This document shows, one piece after another, positions 37,208 to 47,236 of a stretch of 64,000 bases of DNA; position 1 is the stretch's first letter; each line of letters starts with the position of its first letter. The position numbers were made by a program, and so were the translations under genes. The DNA comes from Emiliania huxleyi CCMP1516 (lineage: Eukaryota > Haptophyta > Isochrysidales > Noelaerhabdaceae). The notes under the pieces were generated by a model. That model was not told the origin of the DNA, ran no database searches, and was given only the letters and a program-made list of their open reading frames with translations. Location of the stretch: contig NW_005196456.1 of the NCBI RefSeq assembly GCF_000372725.1, positions 240,162 to 304,161 of the forward strand. The letters run 5' to 3'.

Positions 37208-39131
37208 ATGCCCGACGAGGTGCGCTAAGCAGCGCTTGCGGCGGCAGCGGCGGCAGAGCGGCGGCCGCGGCGGCGCGGGCGGGCGGCCGCGGCTGCGGGC
37301 CCACACACCGGGCGGGCGCGGCAGTGGCCTCACACTGCCGGGCGGGCGGGCGCGGCTGCGGACCACACACACGCCGCGCGGGCGGCTGCGGCGCGGCCCC
37401 ACACACGCCGCGCGGGCGGCTGCGGCGAGGCCCCACCCGCCCCCAAGTGAGCGCGTTAACGCCCCGTCGCCGGCAGAGAAAGCGGCGCGACAGCGACAGC
37501 GACAGCGACAGCGGCGGGCGGAAGAAGAAGAAGAAGAGCAGCCGCAAGCAGGACTACTCCGACTCGGAATCGCGCGAGCGCGACCGCAAGGAGAAGAAGG
37601 AGAAGAAGTCGAAGAAGGAGAGGCGCAGCGATTCGGACTCGCCCCCGCGGCGCAAGAAGGAGAAGCGCTCGCGCCGCGACTCGCGGTCGCGCTCGCGCGA
37701 CCGCCGCCGCGACCGCTCGCGCGACCGCCGCGACGACTCGAGGGACCGCGGCCGCGGCGGCTACGACGACCGCCGGCGCGACGACCGCGGCGCGGCGCCG
37801 CCTCTGGCCGGCGGCGAGGCGCGGCCCCTCCCCGACCCTTCTCTCCGACCCCGTCCCCCGTAGGCGACCGCGGCCGCGGCGGGTACGACGAGGACTTTTC
37901 GCGCTCCGTCGCCGGCCGTTATCCCGGCCGGATGCGGCACGAGATGATGCGCGCGGACGGCGACACGGCGCGCGGACAGTTCCGAGACAGTTCCACTGTC
38001 GAGACCTCTCCGCCCGCTCCCTCGCGGCTGGAGCCGTGCCTCTGCCGCCATTCGCCTGCTGCATCAGCACCATTCGCCTGCTGCATCAGCACACACCCCG
38101 CGAGTTGTCCTCCAAAGGTAGACAGACGGTGAAAACACAGCCAAACCACGACTTGTCTCCCCCAGGCGCGCGTCGACGAGGAGAAGGTCAACACCATCCT
38201 CTCGCAGCGGATCGAGGCCAAGCGCAACAAGGACTTCTTCACGTCCGACCGGCTGCGCGACCAGCTGCGGCAGCAGTTCGGTGTCGAGGTGATGGACCGC
38301 GAGTGCAAGTGGTGGTCCATGCGCGGCGGACAAGGCACCTCTTGCTGCACATACCCCAAAAGAGCCCTCCCTCCTCACCCCTCCCTCCTCACCCCTCCCT
38401 CCTCACCCCTCCCTCCTCACCCCTCCCTCCTCACCCCTCCCTCCTCACCCCTCCCTCCTCACCCCTCCCTCCTCACCCCTCCCTCCTCACCCCTCCCTCC
38501 TCACCCCTCCCTCCTCACCCCTCCCTCCTCACCCCTCCCTCCTCACCCCTCCCTCCTCACCCCTCCCTCCTCACCCCTCCCCACTCGCTCCTCTCTTCCC
38601 ACTCGCAAGGGCCGGCGATCAACGTCGACTACGGCCGCCACGACTACGCGCGCACCGACGACCTGCCCGGCGTGGACGTCGAGGAGATCGACAAGCTGCT
38701 CTCGCAGCGGCTGCACGCGCGCCGCACGCACGACTACTTCCACGCCGACAACCTCCGCTCCCAGCTCAACCGAATGGGCGTCGAGGTGGACGACCGCGCG
38801 CGGTCCTGGACGGCGACCGAGCGGGCGCAGACGCCCAGATGCCTCTGGAGACGATCGCATACGGACGGCCCTTGTACCCACGCGGCGCTCGGAGTACACG
38901 GCACGAGGGCGCACTCACGCCCCGACTCTCCTCGCGGACCAGGCGCAGAAGCCGGGCTTCGAAGACCACAATGGGCGGCGCGACGACGACGAGCCCCGCG
39001 GAGGAGGACGAGGAGGAGGAGGAGGGCGACGCCGCGGCGGCAGCCCCGAGGGCGGCGACAGCGCCGAGGGCGGCGACAGCCCCGAGCGCGTCGACGGCGG
39101 CAAGGGCGCCGCCGGCGAGTCGGAGGAGTGA
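37208..39131 (+). CDS. SR-rich protein with two CysRS-like helical repeats
   Basis: Six exons keep frame (333 residues): 37208-37219, 37477-37789, 37864-37967, 38166-38334, 38610-38824 and 38943-39131. Exon 1 encodes only MPDE before a GT donor. Exons 2-3 give a Ser/Asp, Lys/Glu and Arg/Ser-rich region (RKKKKKSSRK, SRSRSRDRRRDRS) like splicing-associated SR proteins. Exons 4 and 5 each encode one module of about 55 residues, VDEEKVNTILSQRIEAK then KDFFTSDRLRDQL and VDVEEIDKLLSQRLHAR then HDYFHADNLRSQL, ending in V-D-R-W. This is the same CysRS C-terminal-like helical module found repeatedly in the deubiquitinase-like gene at 10.4-17.2 kb. The tail is Gly/Arg and Glu-rich. Role in RNA processing is inferred from composition only. 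Intron 4 is filled by a 14-bp tandem repeat. Confidence 0.7.
38355..38585. repeat. 14-bp tandem repeat inside an intron
   Basis: About sixteen copies of cccctccctcctca fill most of intron 4 (38335-38609) of the SR-rich gene. Confidence 0.95.
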
Positions 39132-40986
39132 AGAGGCGCGAAGAAGCCCCTCGCGGCACAACACACACGCCCGGGGGCAGCGCGGACCGGGGGGCAAGGC
39201 GCCCGGTTGGAGAGCCCGGTTGCCCCTCGGGTCTACCGAGAGCGGAGGGAAGGGGGGGTGAGCGCCCGGGGGCGAGGCAGCAAGCGATTTTGCATGCAAG
39301 AGACCGTCGAGGTGTCGGTCCCGCTCAGTGTGTCGCGGGAAGGGCTCTGCCTCTGGCGCTGTGGCCGGCGCGGTGGCCACACACGCGCCGGGGCACTGGG
39401 ACCGGGACCGGCGCTCGTGTTCGTCGTTCGTGTTGGCTAGTTCCATTTCAAAGTGGCACAGCCCGCGCGTTACAAAACCTTGATTTTGACCATTTGCGCC
39501 ATTTTGTCCCTCTCGGTGCCTTCCAGAGGCAGCTGCCGACCTCGCCGAGTAGACGGGGGCACTCGGCAGGTGGCGCGGAGTGCCCCCGTCCACTCGGCGG
39601 GGTCGCAGCTGCCTCTGCGCGTCCTGGGGAGGGACAAAAGTGTCGCCGCCGAAGGCGACTCGACGCCGCTGAGATCGGAGATCAAGCTCTGACAGGTCGC
39701 ACGTCGCTCCTTTGACGCCGACGTGACTCACCACCCGTGCAGATCACATCAGGACACGGTCTCGACACGCTCGGTACGACGCCTGCGACCCGTCTTGGGT
39801 CAGGTGGCACGACGCTCATCGCGCCTACCAGCGCTGCCGTGCAGGTTGCCACGACGAGGTCGAGCACGCTTCTATACGCTCGCCCAGCCTTCCTTTCCAT
39901 CCCATTCGGTAGCCTGGGAACGGTGGCGGTCAGAGGCAAAGCCTGCGAGGGGTGGTGGAACCACATGTCACGGCTACTGCCGGCTCGACCCACGATAGCC
40001 TCCGGAGGCTGACTTTGCGGCACCATCAAGGTGTATTGTTGGCAAATCAAGACACAGAGCTCACACAGAATCACAGCGGGAGGAAAGCGGCGAGTCGCAA
40101 TTCCCTACTTTTTGTTCGTCTACCGACATTAGCAACTTCGTGCTCATGTCAACGCCACACCAGCGCTAGCCCATTGATTCAACCCCGCCCCCATTGGGGG
40201 CGGGGCCCTTCAAGGGCCCAACTCTAGTTCGTTTGAAGCGCAAAAAGAGAAAAGCGCGGCCCGCACCAGCCCCGGTCGAAGCCAGCCGCCCGCGCTCCGC
40301 GAAGCCGTGGTGGCGCATAGAGCTCTCTCTCCTTAAAATCCCTGTGTGGTGTGGCGGCGTGCCGTCCTCCCGTCCCTCCATTGGGGTGTATGTTTTCTTT
40401 CTTTCCCAGTGTCCTGTCGTGCGAGGGAGCTTTGTTGCGCATTCTTTCTTTCCTTTCATCTTGGGATTTCAGAGAGGAGTGTTGGGGGGGGGGGGGGGTC
40501 GCGCAGCCTGAAGCGTCTGAAGGAGGGGGAATGTGTAATGTTGGTCTATGGAGGGAGGAGCGGCGGAGCGGGCGGCGGGTGACGATCGATCGGCGACGTC
40601 CTCGTCGTGTGCGGCGGTGCTCGTACTCGCTGGTTCACAGGCACGACGTATGGTGCAGAGTCACAGCAGATGGTGCGAAGTGATGTGAACTGTGGCGACG
40701 CGCAAAACATCAACAACGCTGCTCGCAACATGGTACATGCGTGTCGCGCACTCATTCATGACCGGTCTCAATGCCCCACCCCCCTGCGCGCGGGCCTTCT
40801 AGGCCCGCGGGTAGCCTCCCCCCATTCCCAGGGCCTCCAGGGCTCGCACCTCAACCTCTCACAGACCAGCGCACAGCGCCCTGCGACGTATTTTCTTCTC
40901 AATAACTGGAGGGGAACCCTGCAGGACCCTGTCCTCCTCTCCCATCGCCGCCGGCGCCGGCGCCGCTGGACACATCCCTCGCAGGA
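39132..40986. other. Repeat-rich intergenic region
   Basis: No gene is supported. It contains a foldback (39500-39641), a dispersed repeat (40031-40068, copy at 18398-18435), a GC-rich perfect hairpin (40186-40215), copy C of a three-copy repeat (40326-40408) and a 13-base G run (about 40485-40498). Confidence 0.5.
39500..39641. repeat. Foldback element with arms of about 65 bp
   Basis: The left arm (from attttgtccctctcgg through gaggcagctgcc to acgggggcactc) is mirrored by the right arm (gagtgcccccgtc, actcggcggggtcgcagctgcctct, agggacaaaa). The loop is about 10 bases. A MITE or a long hairpin transcript is possible. Confidence 0.8.
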
Positions 40987-42927
40987 ATGCGCGGCATAAT
41001 CGAGGCACGGCGGCGCCTTGGCCATGGCGTGATTGTCCTTGCTGCCGTGGCGGCGCTGGCTCAGGCCAAGCCATCGGAGCCGTTTCTCACGCTGTATCTC
41101 CTCCGAGCCAAGAGCATCGCCGCCTCCGACCTTGAGCGCTTCGTCTGGCCGTGCGCCACGTGGGGCGCCTTCGCGCTCGCGCTGCCGGTGGGCCTCCTCG
41201 CCGACGCCGCGGGCAGCCGCGTGGTCATTCTGTGCGGCATGCTCTGCCGGCAGGCGACGCGGACGCTGCTGCTCTTCGCGCAGAGCGTCCCGGCGATGGC
41301 CGGCATGCAGCTGACCTATGCCGCCTCCGCCGCCGCCGACACGGTCCTCTTTGCCTGTAGTATGATACAACACAAACATAGTGAATAGATCATGTCGTGT
41401 ATAGGTCCTCTTTGCCTATGTCTTTGCGCTCACGCCTAAGCCCGGCCCGGCCGCGTTTGCCCGTGCCGCCGGCGTCGTCCGTGCCGCGTACCACGCTGGC
41501 AACGTGGCCGCCTCGCTCGTCGGGGAGTGGTGGGTCGAGGGTAGCGGCCTCGACGCGTCCGCGGCGGGTGGCGGGGCCGAGGCGGCGGCGGCGGCGGCAG
41601 GGCTCCCATCGGTGCTCCAGCGCACTCCCCGAACCTTCTCGGAACCTTCCTCTAGGCCGCCCTCCGGCCGCTCTTTCTCGCCTCGTGGGCCACCGCCACG
41701 GCGGCGCTCCTCCTCGCCGCCGCCGCGCTTCCTCCTCCGCTGCGCCCGCCGCCGCTCTCGGTCGCGTCTCTCCTCCTCCCTCGCCGAGGTCAGGCGGGCG
41801 GGCGTGGCAGCGGCGGCAGCGACGGCAGCGACGGCAGCGGCGGCAGCGGCGGCGGCGGCAGCGGCGGCGGCGGCGGCGGCGGTTTCGGCGGCGGCGCTGG
41901 CGGAGGTGGCGGCGGCGCGGGCGAAGGCGGCGGCGCGGGTGAAGGCGGCGGCGGGGACACCTCGGCCGCGGCGGCGATGCTATCCGGCGTCCTGCACCCG
42001 CTCTGGCCGTCGGTGGCCGTCGGTGGCAGCGCCGGGCCACGCGGTCGCAGCGCCGCGCTGTGGGCGGTGTGGTGGGTGGGCGGCGTCGGCTGCAGCGGCG
42101 AGTCCCGCGACCATTCGGCGGACGCGTCCACGACATGTACACGACACGTCCTGGACATGTCCTCCGCAGGCCTGTCTCGCAACTACTACCAGCTGCAGCT
42201 GGCGGCCGTCAGCTTGCGCAGCCCATTCGGATACACCGAGGCGGAGATCAACCGAGATTGCGCATGAGCACTGCCACGCCACTCACTCATGCGCGTCTCC
42301 CCCCCCCCCCCCTCTCCGCAACAGGCAGCCATCGAGGGCGGCCTTGCCGCCGGCGCCGCCCTCGCCGCCGTCGCTCCGCCGCCACTGCGAGAGCACTCAT
42401 GGTCGCTGCTGCTCGGCTCGACCCTCTCCGCCGCCGCCCTCTACCTCGCTTGCGCGCGCGGCGCGGCGGCGGGCTCGCTACCCCTCGTCGTCGGCGGCAA
42501 CGTGCTCTCGGCCGCCTTGTTTGGCTTCCAGCGGGCGACCGGCGCAGCGAGCCTGGCGGCGGCGCTCCCCGAGCGGCGCGATGCTCTCCTCTTCGCCCTC
42601 CTCTCGTTCGCCGCCCTCGGCGCTGCTTCGCTGCTGCAGGTGGCACACGCTCACTCTCACACGCACACCACGAGCTCCGGCGGTTCCTTGAAATGCTGAC
42701 CCACCTCACCCCACCCCACCCCACCCCCCTCCCCCTCCCTCGGGCTTGCCCCCTCCCTGCAGGCGGCGGGCGCCGCCGCGCGACTAGACGCTGGCGGGTA
42801 CTACTTGCTCTGCGCTGCGGCGCAGCTGCCTCTGCCGGCGGCGATGCTGACGCGGTGGGCGGTGCGGGCGGTGCGGGCGAGGCGCAGGCGGGCGCCGGAA
42901 GCAGCGGGAGGGAGTGCGCACACGTAG
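40987..42927 (+). CDS. SLC19-family (folate/thiamine-type) transporter
   Basis: Six exons keep frame (502 residues): 40987-41343, 41405-41611, 41656-42088, 42170-42201, 42325-42639 and 42763-42927. SLC19 proteins are 12-helix major-facilitator carriers for folate or thiamine. Visible family signatures are KPSEPFLTLYL after the first helix, LPVGLLADAAGSRVVIL (the helix 2-3 loop), MQLTYAASAAADTVLFAYVFAL, LHPLWPSVAV, SAALWAVWWVGG, then RNYYQLQ, and GFQRATGAASLA. A Gly/Ser-rich loop (about 41810-41960) replaces the usual central cytoplasmic loop. Intron 1 (GT-AG) is bounded by a perfect 13-base direct repeat, gtcctctttgcct. The exon 2 end and the 44-nt intron 2 are less sure. Substrate is inferred from family only; the organism may import B vitamins. 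Confidence 0.8.
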
Positions 42928-43197
42928 ACGAGCAGAAGAAACAAGTCGCGAGCCGTGGGCGGCGCGGCGCAGGGTGGAGAGATGTGCCCTCACCCCTCTC
43001 GGCAAGAATGACTGCGGCAAGAAGACAGTCGTCATCGAGGCGACGAGGAGAGGGCCTGCTTCCGGCGTCTGGCCCACTCACCACTGCACGGGGCAGACTC
43101 CGTCAACGGCCCTCCGCTCACCGCCGCCGCGCTACCTCTGTCCTGCGCTGCGACGCAAGCCTCAGTTGCCGATGCCGTTGTCCAGGCTCACCTTGCA

Positions 43198-43848
43198 GTG
43201 ACTGAAGCCGTAAGTGGCATCGGTGTCGTTGCCATCCCCCGCCCCGGATCCGTGGGCGATCGGCGCGCCGTCCTCCCAATGGGCATGCCGGCTATTCCCG
43301 CCGGCGCCTTCATGGATCGCAACTCGCTCCTCACCGTCACTTGCCCGAGCAGCGTCGAGTTCGTCGGCAGCAGGGCCTTCTTCACCTGCAAGTCGCTCAT
43401 CTCCGTCACCTTTGCGCACGGCCTCATCGCCGTCAACAGCGCCGCCTTTTACGCCTGCCGCTCCCTCAAGTATGTGTCTCTCCCGGACACCCTCGCCATC
43501 CTCGGGCCCGGTGCCTTTGAGGTGAGCTCGCGAGCACACTCTCGGCTGCATCTAACCTCTCTCTCACACACATGAACTCGCACCCCCCCCCCCCCCCCGC
43601 AGGCGTGCTCCAACCTCGAGTACATCGTACTCCCCCCTAGCCTCACCGGCATCGCCCACGAGGCCTTCCACGGCTGCCGGGCCCTCAAACGCATCTTCAT
43701 CCCCCCGAACCTCGCCTGCATCGGCAACAGCGCCTTCCGCGCCTGCTACGCCCTCACCCGCGTCACCGTTTCGACCACCACCATCCTCGGCACCAACGTC
43801 TTCCCGGAGATAACTGAGGTCGCGGACTCTACTTGTACTTGTACTTGT

Positions 43849-43924
<76 letters not shown>

Positions 43925-44223
43925 ACACACACCTCGCCCGCTCGCACCCCGGGCCTCGTTGCCCCGCCCGCCGGCGCGTGGAGTATACAGCCTTCACCTC
44001 TCGCCCCGCCTCGCAGGTGATCCGCCTCCCGCCCGCAAAGATGCGCGCGCAGCAGCTCTGGGACGGCGTGATCGACGAGGCGGTCGCGTACAAGCGCTGC
44101 CGCCCCCTCTTCTACAGCTGGCTCGAGCGCGCCCAGCTCCGGCTCAACTCCTACGGGGAGGGGGGCGCGGCGCGCAAGCGCGACCGCGAGGAGTTCGAGG
44201 GCGACTTTGGGCACCTCGTATGA
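43198..44223 (+). CDS. BspA-type leucine-rich repeat (LRR_5) protein, 5' end unresolved
   Basis: Exons (open from before 43198)-43521, 43603-43818 and 44017-44223 splice in frame. LRR_5 repeats of about 23 residues are clear: CPSSVEFVGSRAFFTCKSL, then VTFAHGLIAVNSAAFYACRSL, VSLPDTLAILGPGAFEACSNL, and IVLPPSLTGIAHEAFHGCRAL. The C-terminus (MRAQQLWDGVIDE, YSWLERAQLRL) is helical and charged. Such repeats are abundant in protist genomes and mediate binding; the exact role is unknown. The first in-frame ATG is at 43279, but the frame stays open upstream without an ATG, so an earlier exon is likely. Intron 2 holds a CA microsatellite (43847-43932). Confidence 0.7.
43847..43932. repeat. CA microsatellite
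   Basis: About 40 CA units in the last intron of the LRR_5 gene. Confidence 0.95.
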
Positions 44224-44547
44224 GGATGCCACAACCCACGCCCGCCACGCGCCCGCCCCTTGATTGCGCCCTACCATCCACCTTGGCCGGGCGCGTAGAG
44301 CTAGCTAGTGTGTGGCCAGCAGCACCCGTCCCCCGGGGTGAGACGAGCAGCAGCCACCACGGAATCCGTGCCACGGTTCTCGGTTGTGAGGTAGATTGTG
44401 TGAAGGGTGGGGTAAGGTCAGGTCAGGTAAGGTCGGTTCTCGTCGTGCAGGGCGGGGGGGACATGCGCACACGCGTGTCACGTCCCACTCCTTTCGAGGC
44501 CCCGCACTTGGGCCACGCTATCCTTCTTCGATTTTGACCGTTTTCAT
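44224..44547. other. Intergenic between convergent genes
   Basis: Short tandem gtcaggtcaggtaaggtc near 44413-44432; otherwise nothing recognised. Confidence 0.4.
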
Positions 44548-45825
44548 TTATTTTCTCACTCTCTCACCGAGTATCATCTCCACGCACGTCCTGCCACACG
44601 CCTCAATCCTGCCAGGCGTGTTGTTCAACCCCCAGAGGGAGAGCTGCGCGTGCGAGCACCCTTTTCTGCGTTGCCGCGCATGGCAGAGGCGCAGGCTTGC
44701 CTTGGCGCACGTCGTCACGTTGCCGCGACTCCGTGGCTCAGGGAGCGGCACCGACGAGCACGTCACGTGGCTCTCCGAGCACTCCCTCGCCCCCTCCTCG
44801 CGCCACCAGCGATGGATGATCGCTGCACGGCGCGGGAAATCGTCATCGATCTTGGAGTGCCAGACGACCGTCGCAGGGCTGCTGACGAGCCCGTGGGCAT
44901 CTCGGAACAGACTTTCCCGCGCTTGGCCCCCGACGTTCACCAGCATGAGCGAGGGCAGCGCGAGGCGCGAGACGGCGTAGCCCACCCACACGTCCTCCCA
45001 TGCAGCCCACACCTCGCGCTGGCACGCGCTGCCGTTCTGCTCGCGCGTCGCGAACCACTCCTTGCTCCACTTGACGCAGCGGAGCGGGTCGCCCGCCGTG
45101 ATCGCTTCGGCGTGCTCCCGGGGCGAGTAGGAGCGCGTGCGCGGCATCGCGGCGTAGCGGCTCTCGTGTCGGCTACTCCCTTGGCCAGAGAGCCTGGTGG
45201 CGAGCGGGCGAGAGAGTAGGAAGAGGGCGCCCTTGGCAAACGAGAAGGGCCCGTGGAGCCAGTGGTCTGCGCCCTCCGAGGGGCGGTCGCGGCACGACTC
45301 ACGCTGCACCCCATTCGACCAACGCGCCGGCGCGTCGACATCGGGTCGCCAGTGGTACTGCTCGAAGCCTCCGACGTAAATGTAGGGCTGCTGCCAACGC
45401 AGCGACGAGAGCTGAGAAAGCGTGTGGTGCACCCAGCGCGCAGCTACCCACACGTCATCGTCGGCCTTGCCGACGAAAGGCGCGCGAGGGAACGCAAGCA
45501 TGGCGCACCGCAGCCACAGCACAAACGAGAGGAGCGGGCCGTTCTCTCGCCTCAGGTCGGACGGCGCATTGACAAAGACGATGTCGCTGTGCGTTTCGTG
45601 CTCCCCGCACGTGGCGCCGGCGTCCGTGAGCGGCGCGCCCCGGATCACGAACCGTGCCTCCAGCCCGGGCTCGAGCTCGCGGAGCCACGTCACTCGCAAC
45701 GTGTCCCGCATCCGGCCGCGTGGCTCGTGGGAGAGGATGCCGATGGCGCCGACGGGGGAGGAGGCTGCAGGCGAGCACTGCTGCTTGAGGTCCACCCCGC
45801 ACATCGTCGGGGAGGGGAAGGGCAT
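44548..45825 (-). CDS. GT31-like (beta-1,3-galactosyltransferase family) glycosyltransferase
   Basis: Single exon, 425 residues, ATG at 45825. Family features in order: IGILSHEPRGRMRDTLRVTWL (the R-x-x-x-R-x-T-W motif at the domain start), RFVIRG, FVGKADDDVWV with the metal-binding DDD at residues 122-124, YIYVGGFEQYHW, and WEDVWVGYAVS (the EDV-G motif). GT31 enzymes use UDP-sugars in the Golgi and need Mn2+ bound by DxD. There is no N-terminal membrane anchor in this frame, which is unusual for a Golgi enzyme; an upstream exon might supply it. The sugar and acceptor cannot be told from sequence. Lack of introns sets it apart from its neighbours. Confidence 0.75.
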   Translation of the reverse strand: MPFPSPTMCGVDLKQQCSPAASSPVGAIGILSHEPRGRMRDTLRVTWLRELEPGLEARFVIRGAPLTDAGATCGEHETHSDIVFVNAPSDLRRENGPLLSFVLWLRCAMLAFPRAPFVGKADDDVWVAARWVHHTLSQLSSLRWQQPYIYVGGFEQYHWRPDVDAPARWSNGVQRESCRDRPSEGADHWLHGPFSFAKGALFLLSRPLATRLSGQGSSRHESRYAAMPRTRSYSPREHAEAITAGDPLRCVKWSKEWFATREQNGSACQREVWAAWEDVWVGYAVSRLALPSLMLVNVGGQARESLFRDAHGLVSSPATVVWHSKIDDDFPRRAAIIHRWWREEGARECSESHVTCSSVPLPEPRSRGNVTTCAKASLRLCHARQRRKGCSHAQLSLWGLNNTPGRIEACGRTCVEMILGERVRK

Positions 45826-46116
45826 CGCTCGTTGTTTTGGGAGGGACGCGAGTATCGGCGCACGTGGGGAGCGGACGGGCGCGGCTCTCGTTCAGTGTAA
45901 GGCGAGCGCGTCGGTCGGAGTAGAGTTCGACAGAGACGGACAGAGCGGCGGTCGCGGCCCTCGTTCAGTGAGGCGAGCGCGTCGGTCGGAGTGGTTAGCG
46001 GACAGCGGACGGTGTTTTGGGAGGTCTGTCATCGCGTCACGCTTAGTTTGACCGTCTCAACGGCGCTTCCATATCGGACTGTCTTTTTCCACTCTCACAC
46101 ATACGCACACGCACAC

Positions 46117-46121
46117 ACAGA

Positions 46122-46185
<64 letters not shown>

Positions 46186-46187
46186 CA

Positions 46188-46264
<77 letters not shown>
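46117..46264. repeat. ACGC and AC microsatellite
   Basis: An acgc tetranucleotide run (46117-46187) passes directly into an AC dinucleotide run (46188-46264). Confidence 0.95.
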
Positions 46265-46270
<6 letters not shown>

Positions 46271-46645
46271 ACTCACACACACACAACTCAACACCGACGC
46301 AACGGGAAGAGATCTCTCGCTCCCGAGACGGCGCGACGCGCACCCCCAGAGTTTTGTACCCTCCCGCACACGAGCCCATACGCCATCGCAGATCACACCC
46401 CGGCGGCATCACCCCCCCAAAACCACCCCTTACGATATGTGTTAGTGTAGAACAAAAGAAAAACACGTGGAGGGCGACGGACGCTTGCGTCCTAGCCTCG
46501 AACAACGCCTCCCCGGCGCAGAGGGGCCCCCAGAGGATTGCACAACCGCTCCACCCCACGCCGCTTGCGGCGGTCCTATTCCCAGCTCCGCTGAGGGCGC
46601 GGTTATTCTTTTCTCGAGGGAGTGTTTTAAAATCCTTTTCTCCCC

Positions 46646-46877
46646 AGCCATCTACTATGGCTGGGGCACAGTCAGTGCAGCCATCCTCCGGAGCATGGCT
46701 GGTGATAATTCGATGGCAGCCGTCCGCCTCCCCTGCCACACGCACAAATGGCTGCGCGCTTGTCGCCCCCTGCCTGCCTCGCGGGACGGCTGCCATCGGC
46801 TGCCATCGAATTACCACCAGCCATGGCTCTGGAGGATGGCTGCGATCTCTATGACGCAGCCATAGTAGATGGCTGAA
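46646..46877. repeat. Foldback element with arms of about 85 bp
   Basis: The left arm starts cagccatctactatggctg and contains gcagccatcctcc and aattcgatggcagcc; the right arm carries the reverse complements in mirrored order, ending cagccatagtagatggctg. The loop is about 55 bases. It looks like a MITE or other palindromic mobile element. Confidence 0.8.
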
Positions 46878-47236
46878 ATGGCTGGAATGGCTGTCCCCCA
46901 GCCATCTTACCCAAGATGGCTACGATGTAGCCAGCTCAGCCAAGAGGGCTCACCTCGAGGCGGGCGGTGTGGCTGCGGTAGTGCGTCTCCAGCCATGTCG
47001 CATGTGTACTAAGGATGGGCCGTGTGTGTGTTGCAGCCATCGGGCTGAAGGATGTGGCTGCACTGTAGCTAGCTCAGCCATCCTTATCCCTAGGTAAGAC
47101 AGCACAGCCATGAGGGGTCCCGTACTATGCGGAATCGACCTTATCCAGTGCTCAGTGAGCAGGGCTTGGGGACATTCCGAGGTTAGCCCCAAGATCGCTG
47201 CTCGTGCCGGTGTGCCTGCCTCGCCACTTGTGCGAC

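Larger units (their letters stand above)
45826..47236. other. Repeat-rich intergenic region
   Basis: It contains a roughly 70-bp imperfect tandem duplication (gcgagcgcgtcggtcggagt at 45902 and 45972), the ACGC/AC microsatellite, the 46646-46877 foldback, and a dispersed repeat copy (47113-47158). agccatc / gatggct words recur from 46646 to 47110. No gene. Confidence 0.5.

Noticed and set aside
38036..39715. Very long (+) open frame
   Set aside because: It runs through the 14-bp repeat in the wrong frame; the spliced model with CysRS-like modules explains the region better.
46043..46272. Cys-Val repeat proteins on (-)
   Set aside because: They are translations of the AC/ACGC microsatellite.
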